39,021 nucleotides of DNA from the NCBI RefSeq assembly GCF_927904885.1, contig NZ_CAKMNW010000025.1:1-39021 (forward strand), in the 5' to 3' direction. This document shows, piece after piece, positions 28,767 through 38,425 of this stretch. The position numbers were made by a program, and so were the translations under genes. The first letter of the stretch is position 1; every line of letters begins with the position of its first letter. The DNA comes from Candidatus Nitrotoga sp. M5. Lineage in GTDB: Bacteria; Pseudomonadota; Gammaproteobacteria; Burkholderiales; Gallionellaceae. Below the pieces are notes generated by a model that saw nothing but the letters and a program-made list of their open reading frames with translations, searched no databases and had not been told where the DNA came from.

Positions 28767-30593
28767 TCACTCTACTGTGACAGATTTGGCCAGGTTGCGA
28801 GGCTTGTCCACATCCGTTCCCTTTTGCAATGCCACGTAATATGCCAGCAGTTGCAATGCGATGGTGTGCAGAATGGGGCTTAAATATCCGGCGTGCTCGG
28901 GCATTTGCAATAGGTGTATGCCCTCGCTCGAATGAAAGCGCGTGCTCGCATCAGCAAATACATACAGTTCGCCACCTCGTGCGCGTACCTCTTGCAGGTT
29001 GGATTTGAGTTTTTCCAGTAATGCGTCGTTAGTGGCAACGGCGATAACCGGCATATCTTTGTCCACCAAGGCTAATGGGCCGTGCTTTAATTCACCCGCT
29101 GGGTATGCTTCGGCGTGAATGTAAGATATTTCCTTAAGCTTGAGAGCACCTTCCAGTGCGATTGGATAGTGTAGCCCGCGACCGAGGAACAGTGCATGAT
29201 GTTTGTTGGCAAAGCGTTCGGCCATCAACGCAATATCGGGTTCGAGTTTTAAGACCAATTGAACCGCGCTGGGCAAATGGCGCAACGAATGTAAGTGGTG
29301 CTGTTCTCTTTCTTCACTCAACTTGCCACGCAGCTTGGCAAAAACCAGAGTAAGCAGGAACAAAGCCGCTAATTGTGTGGTAAATGCCTTGGTTGAAGCG
29401 ACTCCGATTTCCGGCCCCGCACGCGTTAAGAAATGTAGCTTTGAGAGCCTTACCAGTGCACTTTCCGGTACATTGCAGATGGCAAGTGTATGTGGGTGCC
29501 CCATTGCTTTAGCGTGGTTGAGTGCAGCCAGAGTATCGGCGGTTTCACCCGATTGAGAAATGGTAACAACTAGCGCTTTGGGATTGGGCACACTTACGCG
29601 GTAGCGATATTCGCTGGCGATTTCTACGGTACATGGAATGCCGGCGATTTCTTCGAGCCAGTAGCGTGCCACTAGCCCCGCATGGTGGCTGGTGCCACAG
29701 GCAAGAATGAGGATGCTTTCAACTTGTGCGAAAGCGTCAGCGGCTTCGGCACCGAAAATGCCGGGTATCAGCAATTTGCTGTTACATACACCTTCCAGCG
29801 TATCAGTGAGCGCTTGCGGCTGCTCGTGAATTTCCTTCTGCATGTGGTGACGATATTCGCCCAGCTCCATGCTTGCGCTAGACTGTTGACTGACGTGGAC
29901 TGGCCGTTCTACCAATTGACCCATGACATCAAAAATTCGGTAGCTTTGCAAGCTAATTTCGGCTACATCGCCTTCTTCCAAGTACACCACATTTTGTGTT
30001 ACTGGCAGCAGAGCTGATACGTCTGACGCAATGAAATGCTCCTCAATGCCCACTCCCAGCAACAACGGGCTACCCTTGCGCGCACAAATAAGCTGGCTTG
30101 GATTGTCCGCTGCCACTACGCCAATGGCATAAGCACCCACTAATTCGGTAAGCGCAGCCTGAGTTGCAGCCAACAAGCTGTTACCGTGCGTATAGTGGTT
30201 GTTAATAAGATGAGCAATGACTTCGCTGTCAGTGTCGGACGTGAATACGGCGCCTTGCTCAGTCAGGCGTGTCCGTAACGCTTCATAGTTTTCGATAATG
30301 CCGTTATGCACCACGGCAATGAGATTGCTGCTCAAGTGCGGGTGCGCGTTACGCTCGCTGGGCACGCCGTGAGTGGCCCAGCGCGTATGTGCAATGCCGA
30401 TGTAACCAATAGTAGTAGTACTTCGCGTGGTTAATTCCGCAACACGTCCGATGCTGCGGATGCGTTGTAACGCATTGTTCTCGACAACTACTAATCCAGC
30501 CGAGTCATAGCCCCGATATTCCAGACGTTGCAGCCCTTGCAATAGAATGGGAACCACATTGCGCTGCGCTATTGCACCAATTATTCCACACAT
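28767..30593 (-). CDS. glmS: Glucosamine-6-phosphate synthase (isomerizing)
   Basis: A 608-residue amidotransferase making glucosamine 6-phosphate from fructose 6-phosphate and glutamine, the first step to UDP-GlcNAc. ATG 30593 puts the catalytic Cys at position 2 ([11 protein letters not shown]), as required after Met removal; an upstream start at 30632 would bury it. The N-terminal glutaminase has [18 protein letters not shown]. The two SIS domains have [39 protein letters not shown] and [15 protein letters not shown]. The C-terminus LAKSVTVE is intact. In many bacteria glmS follows glmU; here it stands alone. Confidence 0.97.
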   Translation of the reverse strand: MCGIIGAIAQRNVVPILLQGLQRLEYRGYDSAGLVVVENNALQRIRSIGRVAELTTRSTTTIGYIGIAHTRWATHGVPSERNAHPHLSSNLIAVVHNGIIENYEALRTRLTEQGAVFTSDTDSEVIAHLINNHYTHGNSLLAATQAALTELVGAYAIGVVAADNPSQLICARKGSPLLLGVGIEEHFIASDVSALLPVTQNVVYLEEGDVAEISLQSYRIFDVMGQLVERPVHVSQQSSASMELGEYRHHMQKEIHEQPQALTDTLEGVCNSKLLIPGIFGAEAADAFAQVESILILACGTSHHAGLVARYWLEEIAGIPCTVEIASEYRYRVSVPNPKALVVTISQSGETADTLAALNHAKAMGHPHTLAICNVPESALVRLSKLHFLTRAGPEIGVASTKAFTTQLAALFLLTLVFAKLRGKLSEEREQHHLHSLRHLPSAVQLVLKLEPDIALMAERFANKHHALFLGRGLHYPIALEGALKLKEISYIHAEAYPAGELKHGPLALVDKDMPVIAVATNDALLEKLKSNLQEVRARGGELYVFADASTRFHSSEGIHLLQMPEHAGYLSPILHTIALQLLAYYVALQKGTDVDKPRNLAKSVTVE

Positions 30594-30848
30594 GATTAAT
30601 TCCGTTTTAATTTCAAGCGTTAATTGTAGCAAGAATGAGACTTGTGGCGTAAGTTGAACATGTTATAACTTCAGAGTGCATCTATAAATAGTGACGAACC
30701 ACGCCAAGCTTAATTATTTAATAGTATTATCAAGATGTCACTTGAATTCCGAGTTGATTAAAATCCCAAGATATGTCGTACTGGTTTTCCCAACACGTAA
30801 CGTAAATATTTTTGTTGAATTCATGTTTATTAACCGAGCAGTATTGGG

Positions 30849-30971
30849 TCAGCTCTTGAAATCATGCATTTTTAAGCGAAGTTTATGGAGTACTCTGCTG
30901 ATAGTGGAATAATGCACCCCAAAAGCATCGGCAATTTGCTGCGATGAAATCGTCAAATAGTTAGCGGCCAT
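30849..30971 (-). pseudogene. RAYT-like transposase C-terminal helix-turn-helix remnant
   Basis: A 40-residue frame including SSQQIADAFGVHYSTISRVL resembles the C-terminal helix-turn-helix of REP-associated/IS200-like tyrosine transposases (typically EIA..FGVHYSTVSR). No N-terminal transposase core is found upstream. The reading is by eye, and another DNA-binding family could match. Confidence 0.45.
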
Positions 30972-31474
30972 TCTTTAGAAATCTTGAATGCTAAATCAGC
31001 TCTATATGACTCATAGTGGATATCCATTTGATAAGCGCAAGTACGGATAGCAGACAGGTCGTGCAATAATGCATTTAGAACAAATTTTTACTAGATTTCG
31101 GGGGGTCGGATGGAATAGTCCTAAGAGTAAGCACCTTGAGCAAGTAGACCATTGTGAAACCCGCGCCAATACTGGCTTAAGCTGTTCTTTAAATGTGCTG
31201 AAGCCCCTTTACTTATTGCCATTCTGGTCAGGAGGTCAGGGGAAAATAATATACCGTGGTAATTACGAGCGCTCCAATAAGATTGAGAAGATCCACGACG
31301 GATGATTGCTGGCATAGTTATTTTCCGAACGTAGTCCGACGAAGCGAAATGAATGGAAACCCTTGTCATGTTTAGTTCGGCATAGAATGCATTGCAGGCA
31401 TGGGGCGAAGCTGGCCTGAGTTTTACATCGCAAGGGTTAATGATAATTAACTATCTGATATTAAATGATTTATA

Positions 31475-31780
31475 TCAAAATAATTTCGTAAAAAATGACT
31501 GTTTGTCCTTGATTTGTCGCCAACTATGTCCTGGGATAACTTCGATTTCCCCTCCGTTTTTGGCTACACGGGCCGCGCCGAGTTTGCGGGTGGGGAAATA
31601 TTCTCTAACTTGGGTGCATGCTGCTTTCCTTCGTGGAAGCGGTATTGGTTTGATTGATCGCCTGGCCTAGCTATTCCCGAATACCGTTACCCCAGCAGCT
31701 ACATCAAACATCCCCTTCTTGATTTGCTGACAGTGTGCATATTTCAAATCCCACGGGTTTTCTTCCAAGATTGGCGGCAT
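31475..31780 (-). pseudogene. Hypothetical ORF interrupted by one in-frame amber codon
   Basis: From ATG 31780 the frame reads MPPILEENPWDLKYAHCQQI and on to VTVFGNS, then TAG (31667-31669). It continues in the same frame for 63 codons with protein-like sequence (PLPRRKAACTQVREYFPTRK, then LGAARVAKNGGEIEVIPGHS) to TGA 31475-31477. A single CAG-to-TAG change would explain it. I do not recognise the product, and there is no clear ribosome binding site. Confidence 0.4.
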
Positions 31781-31896
31781 TGTCTGCTTGCCAACTGGGA
31801 TTTAAACCCCAACGTTGATTCCAGAGATGAAAGAAGCCTAATCATTATCAAATAATGAGGGTGCCATGTGATTTTTGGAAAATGCGGGAAAAGTAC

Positions 31897-31936
31897 AATA
31901 AAAAACCACCTTCTTCCCCCGAAGGAAGAAAGTGGT
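31897..31936 (-). terminator. Strong intrinsic terminator
   Basis: ACCACTTTCTTCC and GGAAGAAGGTGGT form a 13-bp stem with one non-Watson-Crick position around a six-base TTCGGG loop, followed on the minus strand by a T-run broken by a single A. Plus-strand stem arms are 31905-31917 and 31924-31936. Confidence 0.85.
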
Positions 31937-32045
31937 AGGGAGGTAAATCAAGGAAGCCCTCCGCTTATTGCCCGTCAGGGGAGACTTTCAAATTACAAAT
32001 AACTAAGGAGAGGGATTATTTGCATTTTAAGCAAAAGCAGAGAAC
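31897..32045 (-). ncRNA. Candidate small RNA, about 150 nt
   Basis: A promoter-like pair on the minus strand (TTGCAT, 17 bases, TATAAT) is followed about 115 nt later by a very strong intrinsic terminator. The transcript would begin near 32045 and end near 31897. It holds no ORF longer than 10 codons. Two pyrimidine tracts, CCCTCTCCTTAG and ACCTCCCTACC, are complementary to Shine-Dalgarno sequences, as in some trans-acting small RNAs. No known RNA family was recognised. Confidence 0.5.
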
Positions 32046-32051
32046 GGGTTT

Positions 32052-32080
32052 ATTATATGCTAATATAAACGTTAATGCAA
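32052..32080 (-). promoter_or_regulatory. Sigma70-type promoter of the candidate sRNA
   Basis: Minus-strand -10 TATAAT (plus 32052-32057) is a perfect consensus. The -35 TTGCAT (plus 32075-32080) keeps the TTG, and the spacer is 17 bp. Nothing else nearby on this strand could use it. Confidence 0.5.
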
Positions 32081-32512
32081 ATGATTCGTATATGCAATAC
32101 AATATAAGCAATTTCGGACGCAGTGATAGGTAACTTTGCTGCCCTGTTCCGCTCAAAATTGGGGGCTGGCAGATTACCCAATATGGAGTGTACGGAATTA
32201 TATTTTTTAGGGTGGATACCCCATGACGGCGTAAACAACGGTCGAGGTTCGATCTGGAAACACTGAAATTGATGAATTAACGGGTTATCGCCAGCAAGTG
32301 ATCCAGAGGTAACACAAGCATGCGAACAGCTCGGCGACGAGCAATTCCTGAATTTGAGTTGTTCGGGCGCATAGATGTACTGCGATCATCCCTTAGTCTT
32401 TCTCTAATGCCACTGTACTATGACGCCGATTTCGCAGCAACAATCGGCTAAGCACGGTTGTTACTCCGGTTCCTGGCGGTCTGTTATCGGCGTACCGCGT
32501 CGTACAGGCGAA

Positions 32513-33175
32513 TTAATCGATCAATTCGATCGCCAGGTCGTCTGCCCACAGCGTTCCGCCATCTTCCAGCATTACGCCGACTTTTAGCGAATAGGCAGTA
32601 GGTGGGATTTTTAATTCGATGGTGTAACGTTTCCAGTCTTGCGTGCCTATCACACGGGCATTTTGCATGAAATTCCAGGTCAGGATTTTGCCGCTTCCGT
32701 CATCTGCACGAAGGATGAGCGCACCACCAGCTCCGTTGATGTTCTCGCTTTTAAGTAAGCCGGAAAGCTGAGCTGTTTTGTTGTGCCATGTGGGATGGAT
32801 GATAATTGACTGTTGGAGCAAACCAAAAGGTTCAGAGCCATGGCGTCTGATTCGCGCACTACTCGGGGCCGAAAATGCATTTTCCGGATCGGCTACAAAG
32901 GTATAGGAATTACCTGAGGCATGCTCAATCGTTGCCCAAGCATTCATCTTGCCTTGGTTGTCAGGATTGAACGAACCGTTCTTTAAGCTGATTGCTGCAT
33001 TGGGAGCTGCGCGTCTTGCATGGCGGCGTGCGAATTGAGATGGAAGGGCGGCAGGTACGTTAACTTGCGTCTCAGTAGATGTGACTGGTACTGGCGGATT
33101 ATATGTATCATGAGGTTGGGTTGAACAGCCAGTTAGCAGGACTATAGCCCACGAATAGAATATTGAGTTTTTCAT
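32513..33175 (-). CDS. Lipoprotein with jelly-roll, carbohydrate-binding-like domain
   Basis: A 220-residue protein with a lipoprotein signal, the lipobox being VLLTGC (Cys17), then a low-complexity Pro/Thr/Arg linker up to about residue 60. The C-terminal 150 residues look like an all-beta jelly roll of the CBM/NPCBM type: the start FNPDNQGKMNAWATIEHASG, the middle LSGLLKSENINGAGGALILR and the ending KVGVMLEDGGTLWADDLAIE. Such domains bind sugars or protein partners. It lies 205 bp downstream of glnD on the same strand. I do not recognise a named family, and the domain assignment is moderate. Confidence 0.6.
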   Translation of the reverse strand: MKNSIFYSWAIVLLTGCSTQPHDTYNPPVPVTSTETQVNVPAALPSQFARRHARRAAPNAAISLKNGSFNPDNQGKMNAWATIEHASGNSYTFVADPENAFSAPSSARIRRHGSEPFGLLQQSIIIHPTWHNKTAQLSGLLKSENINGAGGALILRADDGSGKILTWNFMQNARVIGTQDWKRYTIELKIPPTAYSLKVGVMLEDGGTLWADDLAIELID

Positions 33176-33380
33176 AAGTTCACGAAAATAGAGTGGTGCG
33201 TAATTATAGATTGCAGGTAATGTTCGTGTGGCTCAATATTTGAAGATAACTGAGCATTGGCTCTCATCCATAAACGTAAACACCTGCATTTTTCAGGATT
33301 GACTGCAAAAATGTATTTAAGTCCCCGCCAAAGCTCAATTCTTGACCATTTGCTTATATTAAATATTTTTTTGATATCGA

Positions 33381-35918
33381 TTAAGAAATTCGTTTTAACA
33401 GTGCTTCGCGAAGCGCTGGAATTGATTGTGGTTGAAGTAGCGTTGCGCTGGCTATATGGAAGGTGTCTTCGGCACGTGCTCCCAGAGTATTGATCTTGGC
33501 GCTACGTATCACTATGCCTTGTCGCGCAAGCACATGCGCGATACGCGCCAGTAGGCCAGGGCGGTCTCCAGTGATAATTGAAAGTAGATAGTTTCCTTTG
33601 TTGTCTGGCGTTATATTAACTTCGGATGCAATGGGAAAATGTTTGAGTTGGCGGGATATTCTGGCAGTTTTTTGTGCGGGAGGTTCGTCGGCGGCGACTA
33701 ACTTGCGTGATAATTCATACTCTATGTAATTCATGATATCGCGATATGCTGGCTTGCTATTGCTTGCATCCATTGCCAAAAAGCTATCTAGTGTGTAACC
33801 GTGGTGGGTGGTGTGGATCTTTGCTTCCATGATGTTGTAGTTTAGTCGTGCAAAAAAATCACAGATGCTCGAAAAAATATAGGGCTGATCAGGACTGTAG
33901 ACCATCAATTGAATACCTTCCCCGATGGGGCTTAAACGTGTCTTGACGATGGCTGTTTGGCTATTGACTTGATGCGCCAGCAGGCGAGTGTGCCAAGCAA
34001 TTTCCTGCGGTTCGTGGCGCAGAAAATATTCTGGGTCTAATTGTGCCCAAAGTGTTTCATGTACTTCAGGAGCAATCGCATACAGGCTTAGTATTTCTAA
34101 TGTGCGTGTGTGAATTTCGCCGATCTGATCAGCAATCTTACCGTCAACCATATAGCGGCGAGTTGCCCAGAATAGATCTTCAAGTAACTTGCCCTTCCAA
34201 GCATTCCATATTTTTGGACTGGTGCCACGAATATCGGCCACGGTGAGCAAATACAAGGCTACTAGATATCGATCATTTTTTATTTTTGCAGCGAAGGTGG
34301 CGATCACGTCTTGGTCTGACAAATCTTGTTTTTGTGCGGTGGCGGACATCGTTAGATGCTGGGCTACCAGCCATACCACCAGGTCGGAATCTTCACTCGT
34401 CAATCCGTGTTGTTTACAGAAGCGTGCAGCATCCGCACAGCCCAGTATTGAATGGTCGCCGCCGCGACCTTTGGCGATATCGTGGAACAGCCCAGCGATA
34501 TATAGCACCTCAACGCGTGCGAAATCCTTGATCAGCTTGTTACACAAAGGAGATTCATGCGCGTGTTCTGCCAAGGTTAAACGGCGCAGATTGCGCACTA
34601 CCATCAGGATATGTTCGTCTACTGTATAAACATGAAATAGATCATGCTGCATTTGTCCGACGATGCGACCAAACGCAGGAAGGTAGCGGCCCAGGATGTC
34701 ATTTTGATTCATGCGCCGTAGCGCATGGGTAAGGCCGTGTGGCTGGCGCAGAATAGTCATGAACAATGCCCGGTTGTGTTCATTGCGTCGGAATGCAGCA
34801 TCTATCTTATAACGCGCCCGCCACAGAGCGCGCAAAGTGGGGGCGGAAAATCCGCTCAGACGTGGATATTGTTCCAGCAACAAGAAACTTTCCATAATGG
34901 CTGATGGTTCGTGTTCGAACAGGGCTTCATCACGCGCTTCGAGTAAATCATCGCGCGTTATGAATCGTTCATTCAGGGGGTGCACTGTGCTTGCTTCGGG
35001 GAACAGGTGCGTGCGCAAGTTTTGCAATAGCACGGCACTGAGTTGTAGCACCGCTTGTTTAGTACGGTAGTAACGCTGCATCAGATGTTCACTGGCACGG
35101 CGCACACCTGTAGCAGCGATGTGCATTTGTTCTGCCAGTTCGGTCTGGTAATCAAATAGCAGGCGATCTTCACGCCGGCTGGCCAAATAATGCAGGCGAA
35201 TGCGCAGGTTTTGCAGCAGTTTTTCGTGACGCGCGATGATACGCGCCTCAGGCCCAGTAATCATGCCTGCATTGGCCAGCTCGCGCCAAGTGTCGCCCAA
35301 GTTGCAGGCGCGACTAATCCACAGCACGGTCTGTAAATCGCGCAGGCCACCAGGGCTTTCTTTCAGGTGGGGCTCGAGGTTGTAGTCCGCGTCGATGAGG
35401 CGTGCGTGGCGCCGCTGTTGTTCATGCAGCTTGGCAAGATAGAAAGCGCGATGATCAAGGTGTTGCGTCAGCGTGCTGACCATTTCCTCAAACAGTTGGG
35501 GGGCGCCGATAATTAAACGTGCTTCTAATAGGTTGGTCTGTACCGTAATATCGACCGATTCTTCTACACATTGAGCAACGGTACGGATACTGTGGCCAAC
35601 TTCCAGGCCAATGTCCCACAGCAGGCCAACCAGTTCCTGTAAATGTTGTTGCAATGCCGGATCTGGTTCCTCCGGCAACAGAATTAGCAGATCAATGTCA
35701 GATTTGGGATATAACTCACGACGTCCATAGCCGCCTACACCTACGAGCGTTAGATCTGGCGGCATGGCGAGAAGTAGCCATGCCGCGCGTAAATGTTTGT
35801 CTACCAACTTGGCATGGGAACGCAGCAGGCTGGATGGTTGCGCGTGACGTTCATAATTCTGCTTCAGCAATAATCGTGCAGCACGCAAGCTCTGGTGAAT
35901 TTCAGTGACGCTATGCAC
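33381..35918 (-). CDS. glnD: GlnD, PII uridylyltransferase/uridylyl-removing enzyme
   Basis: An 845-residue nitrogen sensor that uridylylates PII under nitrogen limitation and deuridylylates it when glutamine is high. The nucleotidyltransferase motif is VGGYGRRELYPKSDIDLL (61-78). A central HD phosphohydrolase domain shows LFHDIAKGRGGDHS. Two C-terminal ACT domains sense glutamine (SPDQPYIFSSICDFFARLNY and SIITGDRPGLLARIAHVLAR). Length is at the low end of the family. The start is GTG 35918, 7 bp after the map stop; no strong ribosome binding site is seen, so coupling with map is likely. Confidence 0.97.
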   Translation of the reverse strand: MHSVTEIHQSLRAARLLLKQNYERHAQPSSLLRSHAKLVDKHLRAAWLLLAMPPDLTLVGVGGYGRRELYPKSDIDLLILLPEEPDPALQQHLQELVGLLWDIGLEVGHSIRTVAQCVEESVDITVQTNLLEARLIIGAPQLFEEMVSTLTQHLDHRAFYLAKLHEQQRRHARLIDADYNLEPHLKESPGGLRDLQTVLWISRACNLGDTWRELANAGMITGPEARIIARHEKLLQNLRIRLHYLASRREDRLLFDYQTELAEQMHIAATGVRRASEHLMQRYYRTKQAVLQLSAVLLQNLRTHLFPEASTVHPLNERFITRDDLLEARDEALFEHEPSAIMESFLLLEQYPRLSGFSAPTLRALWRARYKIDAAFRRNEHNRALFMTILRQPHGLTHALRRMNQNDILGRYLPAFGRIVGQMQHDLFHVYTVDEHILMVVRNLRRLTLAEHAHESPLCNKLIKDFARVEVLYIAGLFHDIAKGRGGDHSILGCADAARFCKQHGLTSEDSDLVVWLVAQHLTMSATAQKQDLSDQDVIATFAAKIKNDRYLVALYLLTVADIRGTSPKIWNAWKGKLLEDLFWATRRYMVDGKIADQIGEIHTRTLEILSLYAIAPEVHETLWAQLDPEYFLRHEPQEIAWHTRLLAHQVNSQTAIVKTRLSPIGEGIQLMVYSPDQPYIFSSICDFFARLNYNIMEAKIHTTHHGYTLDSFLAMDASNSKPAYRDIMNYIEYELSRKLVAADEPPAQKTARISRQLKHFPIASEVNITPDNKGNYLLSIITGDRPGLLARIAHVLARQGIVIRSAKINTLGARAEDTFHIASATLLQPQSIPALREALLKRIS

Positions 35919-35925
35919 GACTTAT

Positions 35926-36717
35926 TTAAGGTGGGGGAGAAGGGGTTCCAGCAGAAACAGTCAGCACTTCAAAACCAGATTCGGTTACCAGAATGGTATG
36001 TTCCCACTGAGCCGATAAGCTGTGATCCTTGGTCACGATGGTCCAGCCATCACTGAGTTGACTGATGCCAGCCTTGCCTGCGTTAATCATCGGTTCTATG
36101 GTGAAGATCATGCCCGCTTCTAGTTTCAAACCACTTTTAGGCTTGCCATAGTGCAACACCTGTGGCGCTTCGTGAAATCCCCTGCCGATACCGTGGCCGC
36201 AGAATTCTCGTACCACGCTAAAGCCCATCGCTTCGACGAAGCTCTGGATAGCATGCCCGATATCGCCCAAATATGCACCGGGTTTGACCACGCGGATACC
36301 TCGCCACATTGCCTCGTAAGTGGTTTCACACAGCCGTTTTGCCTGGATGGAGGTTTCGCCTACATAGAACATGCGGCTAGTATCGCCGTGATAAGCATGC
36401 TTGATGGTGGTGACGTCAATATTCAGGATGTCGCCATTCTTAAGTTTTTTTTCACCCGGCACGCCATGGCATATCTGATGATTGACTGAGGTGCAAATAG
36501 ATTTTGGATAGGGCGTATGTCCTGGCGGCGCGTAATTAAGTGGCGCAGGAATACATTGTTGCTCATTCACCATGTAATCATGGCAAAGGCGGTCAATTTC
36601 GCCAGTAGTAATGCCAGCTTGTATAAAAGGGGTGATGTAATCAAGCACCTCGCTGGCCAAGCGGCCTGCGATGCGCATTTTTTCTATTTCCTGAGGAGTC
36701 TTGATACTGACGGTCAT
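35926..36717 (-). CDS. map: Methionine aminopeptidase type I
   Basis: A 263-residue metallopeptidase removing N-terminal methionine. The five metal ligands are visible: Asp in LNIDVT, Asp in HGDTSR, His in GHGIGRG, Glu in FTIEPM and Glu in WEHT. The substrate-pocket segment SVNHQICHGVPGEK is normal. It is followed directly by glnD, the usual map-glnD pair. The C-terminus ends in a short proline run (SPPP) beyond the typical end, probably neutral. Confidence 0.97.
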   Translation of the reverse strand: MTVSIKTPQEIEKMRIAGRLASEVLDYITPFIQAGITTGEIDRLCHDYMVNEQQCIPAPLNYAPPGHTPYPKSICTSVNHQICHGVPGEKKLKNGDILNIDVTTIKHAYHGDTSRMFYVGETSIQAKRLCETTYEAMWRGIRVVKPGAYLGDIGHAIQSFVEAMGFSVVREFCGHGIGRGFHEAPQVLHYGKPKSGLKLEAGMIFTIEPMINAGKAGISQLSDGWTIVTKDHSLSAQWEHTILVTESGFEVLTVSAGTPSPPP

Positions 36718-37030
36718 AATTGCTTAGATTTTAAGAAGTAACGTTGGCAAGCATAGTTGATAGCGGCTGTCTGCACAACAGGGTAGCTATAAAAACCAAA
36801 ATATCTGAGCAATCTGCCGTACAAGTTGCCTCATTAAACAAATCTATTTCCGGCTATTGCGTTTCGAATCGTGAGTTAAGCAGCAGATGCTTGTATATTC
36901 AGTCTGTATTTGGCATTTGGTTAAACTCTGCATTGTTAGAGATGGTCACAACAGTGTGACTGCCAGCATAAACAAAAAAGGCATGCCTAGGCATGCCTTT
37001 TTTACTTTTAGCGATAAAATTGTTTAGTGC
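36718..37030. other. Gap between rhlE end and map start
   Basis: 313 bp with no protein-like frame on either strand apart from the rhlE terminator. The upstream region of map (minus strand) shows no clear consensus promoter. Confidence 0.6.
36974..37003. terminator. Perfect 30-bp palindrome, bidirectional terminator
   Basis: AAAAAAGGCATGCC and GGCATGCCTTTTTT flank a TA centre, forming a perfect palindrome. In either direction this gives a GC-containing hairpin followed by six T, so it can end rhlE (minus strand, 27 bp upstream) as well as any plus-strand transcript. Confidence 0.9.
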
Positions 37031-38425
37031 TTAGCGGTTGCCGCTGTTGTAGCCGCGACCATTCGAGAAGCTGCTTGCTGGACGACGCTCCTGCCCAGCA
37101 GGCCCCGTGTTGCCGGTGTTCCCATTACGCCGAGGTGCATTATCGCCGAAACGATTATGAGATTGGCTCTCACGGCGAGCGCCATCAGCATGAGCATGGC
37201 GTCCGTATCCGCCGGGTTTGCCACGTGTATTGGAGGGCTGTGAGCGCGGTTTGAATTTGGGTTCAAGACCGGCAACGATATGAGCAGTAATGCTCTGACC
37301 CGTATAGCGTTCGATTTTCTGCAGGTTTCCGGCATCACGGTTGGATGCAAATGATACTGCGATACCGGTAGATCCGGCGCGGCCGGTACGACCGATACGG
37401 TGCACGTAGTCTTCGGCGGCCTTGGGCAGGTCGAAATTGATTACATGAGAAATGCCTGGGACGTCGATGCCACGTGCGGCTACGTCAGTTGCCACCAAAA
37501 TACGCACTTGGCCACGGCGCAGGTTAACCAAGGTGCGGTTACGTTCGCGTTGGTTCATATCGCCATGAAGCGCGGCAGCCGAATGACCCTGGGACAACAG
37601 TTTGTCAGCCAAAGCATCAGCGTCACGTTTGGTAGCTGTGAATACGAGTGCTTGATTCAAACTCGTATCATGTAGCAGGTGATCCAGCAAACGACCTTTG
37701 TGCGCCATGTCGTCCACATACATTAGGCGTTGTTCTATGTTTTCGTGGCGTGCCTGTGTAGCTGCGATGCTGATGCGTTTAGGATTCGTGAGCAGTCGTT
37801 TTGCCAGGTTGCCAATTACACCATCCAGTGTGGCAGAGAACAATAGCGTCTGGCGCGTGGCTGGAGTAGCTGCTGCGATGCGCTCCACATCATCAATGAA
37901 GCCCATGTCCAGCATGCGGTCGGCTTCATCCAGAACTAACATTTCGAGACGCGAAAAATCGATACGGCCGCGCTCGATATGATCAATCAAGCGACCCGGA
38001 GTGGCCACTAAAATATCAACTGGATTGGATAACAGCTTGTTTTGCAGAGGATAGGGCATGCCACCAAGAATGCTTACCACTTTCAGGCGCATATTCTTAC
38101 CATATTTAGCGGCGGCGTCTGAAACTTGTTGTGCCAATTCTCGCGTCGGGGTCAGCACGAGCACGCGCGGCCCCTTGCTGCGAATGGCGGCAGGCTCGGA
38201 CATGCGATGTAACGCGGGTAGGATGAAAGCGGCAGTTTTTCCGGTTCCAGTCTGGGCGGATGCCATCAGATCGTGGCCTGCCATAACTTCGGGAATGGCT
38301 TCGGCCTGAATGGGTGAGGGTACGGTATAGCCAGATTCTTCTACAGCACTCAGGATTAATGGGTTCAATCCCAGAGAGGCAAAGGTAGTAACTTTAATAG
38401 GTGTAGCTGTGTTATCAATAGACAC
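37031..38425 (-). CDS. rhlE: DEAD-box RNA helicase, RhlE type
   Basis: A 464-residue ATP-dependent RNA helicase. The Q motif is around FASLGLNPLILSAVEESGYT; motif I is AQTGTGKT; Ia is TPTRELAQ; II is DEAD; III is SAT; VI is HRIGRTGRAG. The C-terminal tail after about residue 375 is Gly/Arg/Asn/Ser-rich and basic, as in RhlE, which acts in ribosome assembly and RNA turnover. The start is GTG 38425 preceded by TAAGGAACAAAC (ribosome binding site AAGGAA). It probably carries a long structured leader. Confidence 0.93.
   Translation of the reverse strand: MSIDNTATPIKVTTFASLGLNPLILSAVEESGYTVPSPIQAEAIPEVMAGHDLMASAQTGTGKTAAFILPALHRMSEPAAIRSKGPRVLVLTPTRELAQQVSDAAAKYGKNMRLKVVSILGGMPYPLQNKLLSNPVDILVATPGRLIDHIERGRIDFSRLEMLVLDEADRMLDMGFIDDVERIAAATPATRQTLLFSATLDGVIGNLAKRLLTNPKRISIAATQARHENIEQRLMYVDDMAHKGRLLDHLLHDTSLNQALVFTATKRDADALADKLLSQGHSAAALHGDMNQRERNRTLVNLRRGQVRILVATDVAARGIDVPGISHVINFDLPKAAEDYVHRIGRTGRAGSTGIAVSFASNRDAGNLQKIERYTGQSITAHIVAGLEPKFKPRSQPSNTRGKPGGYGRHAHADGARRESQSHNRFGDNAPRRNGNTGNTGPAGQERRPASSFSNGRGYNSGNR

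Larger units (their letters stand above)
30594..32512. other. 1.9-kb gene-poor region with remnants and a candidate sRNA
   Basis: No intact protein gene is convincing. It contains a RAYT-like helix-turn-helix fragment, a 100-codon frame broken by one amber codon, and a small RNA candidate, listed separately. The remaining frames (for example 31069-31305 and 31121-31369) look like chance. Confidence 0.6.

Noticed and set aside
31465..31478. FNR/ANR-like box ATGAT-TTAT-ATCAA
   Set aside because: It lies at the 3' end of the broken minus-strand frame, and no credible gene starts just downstream. One half-site is imperfect and the region is AT-rich.
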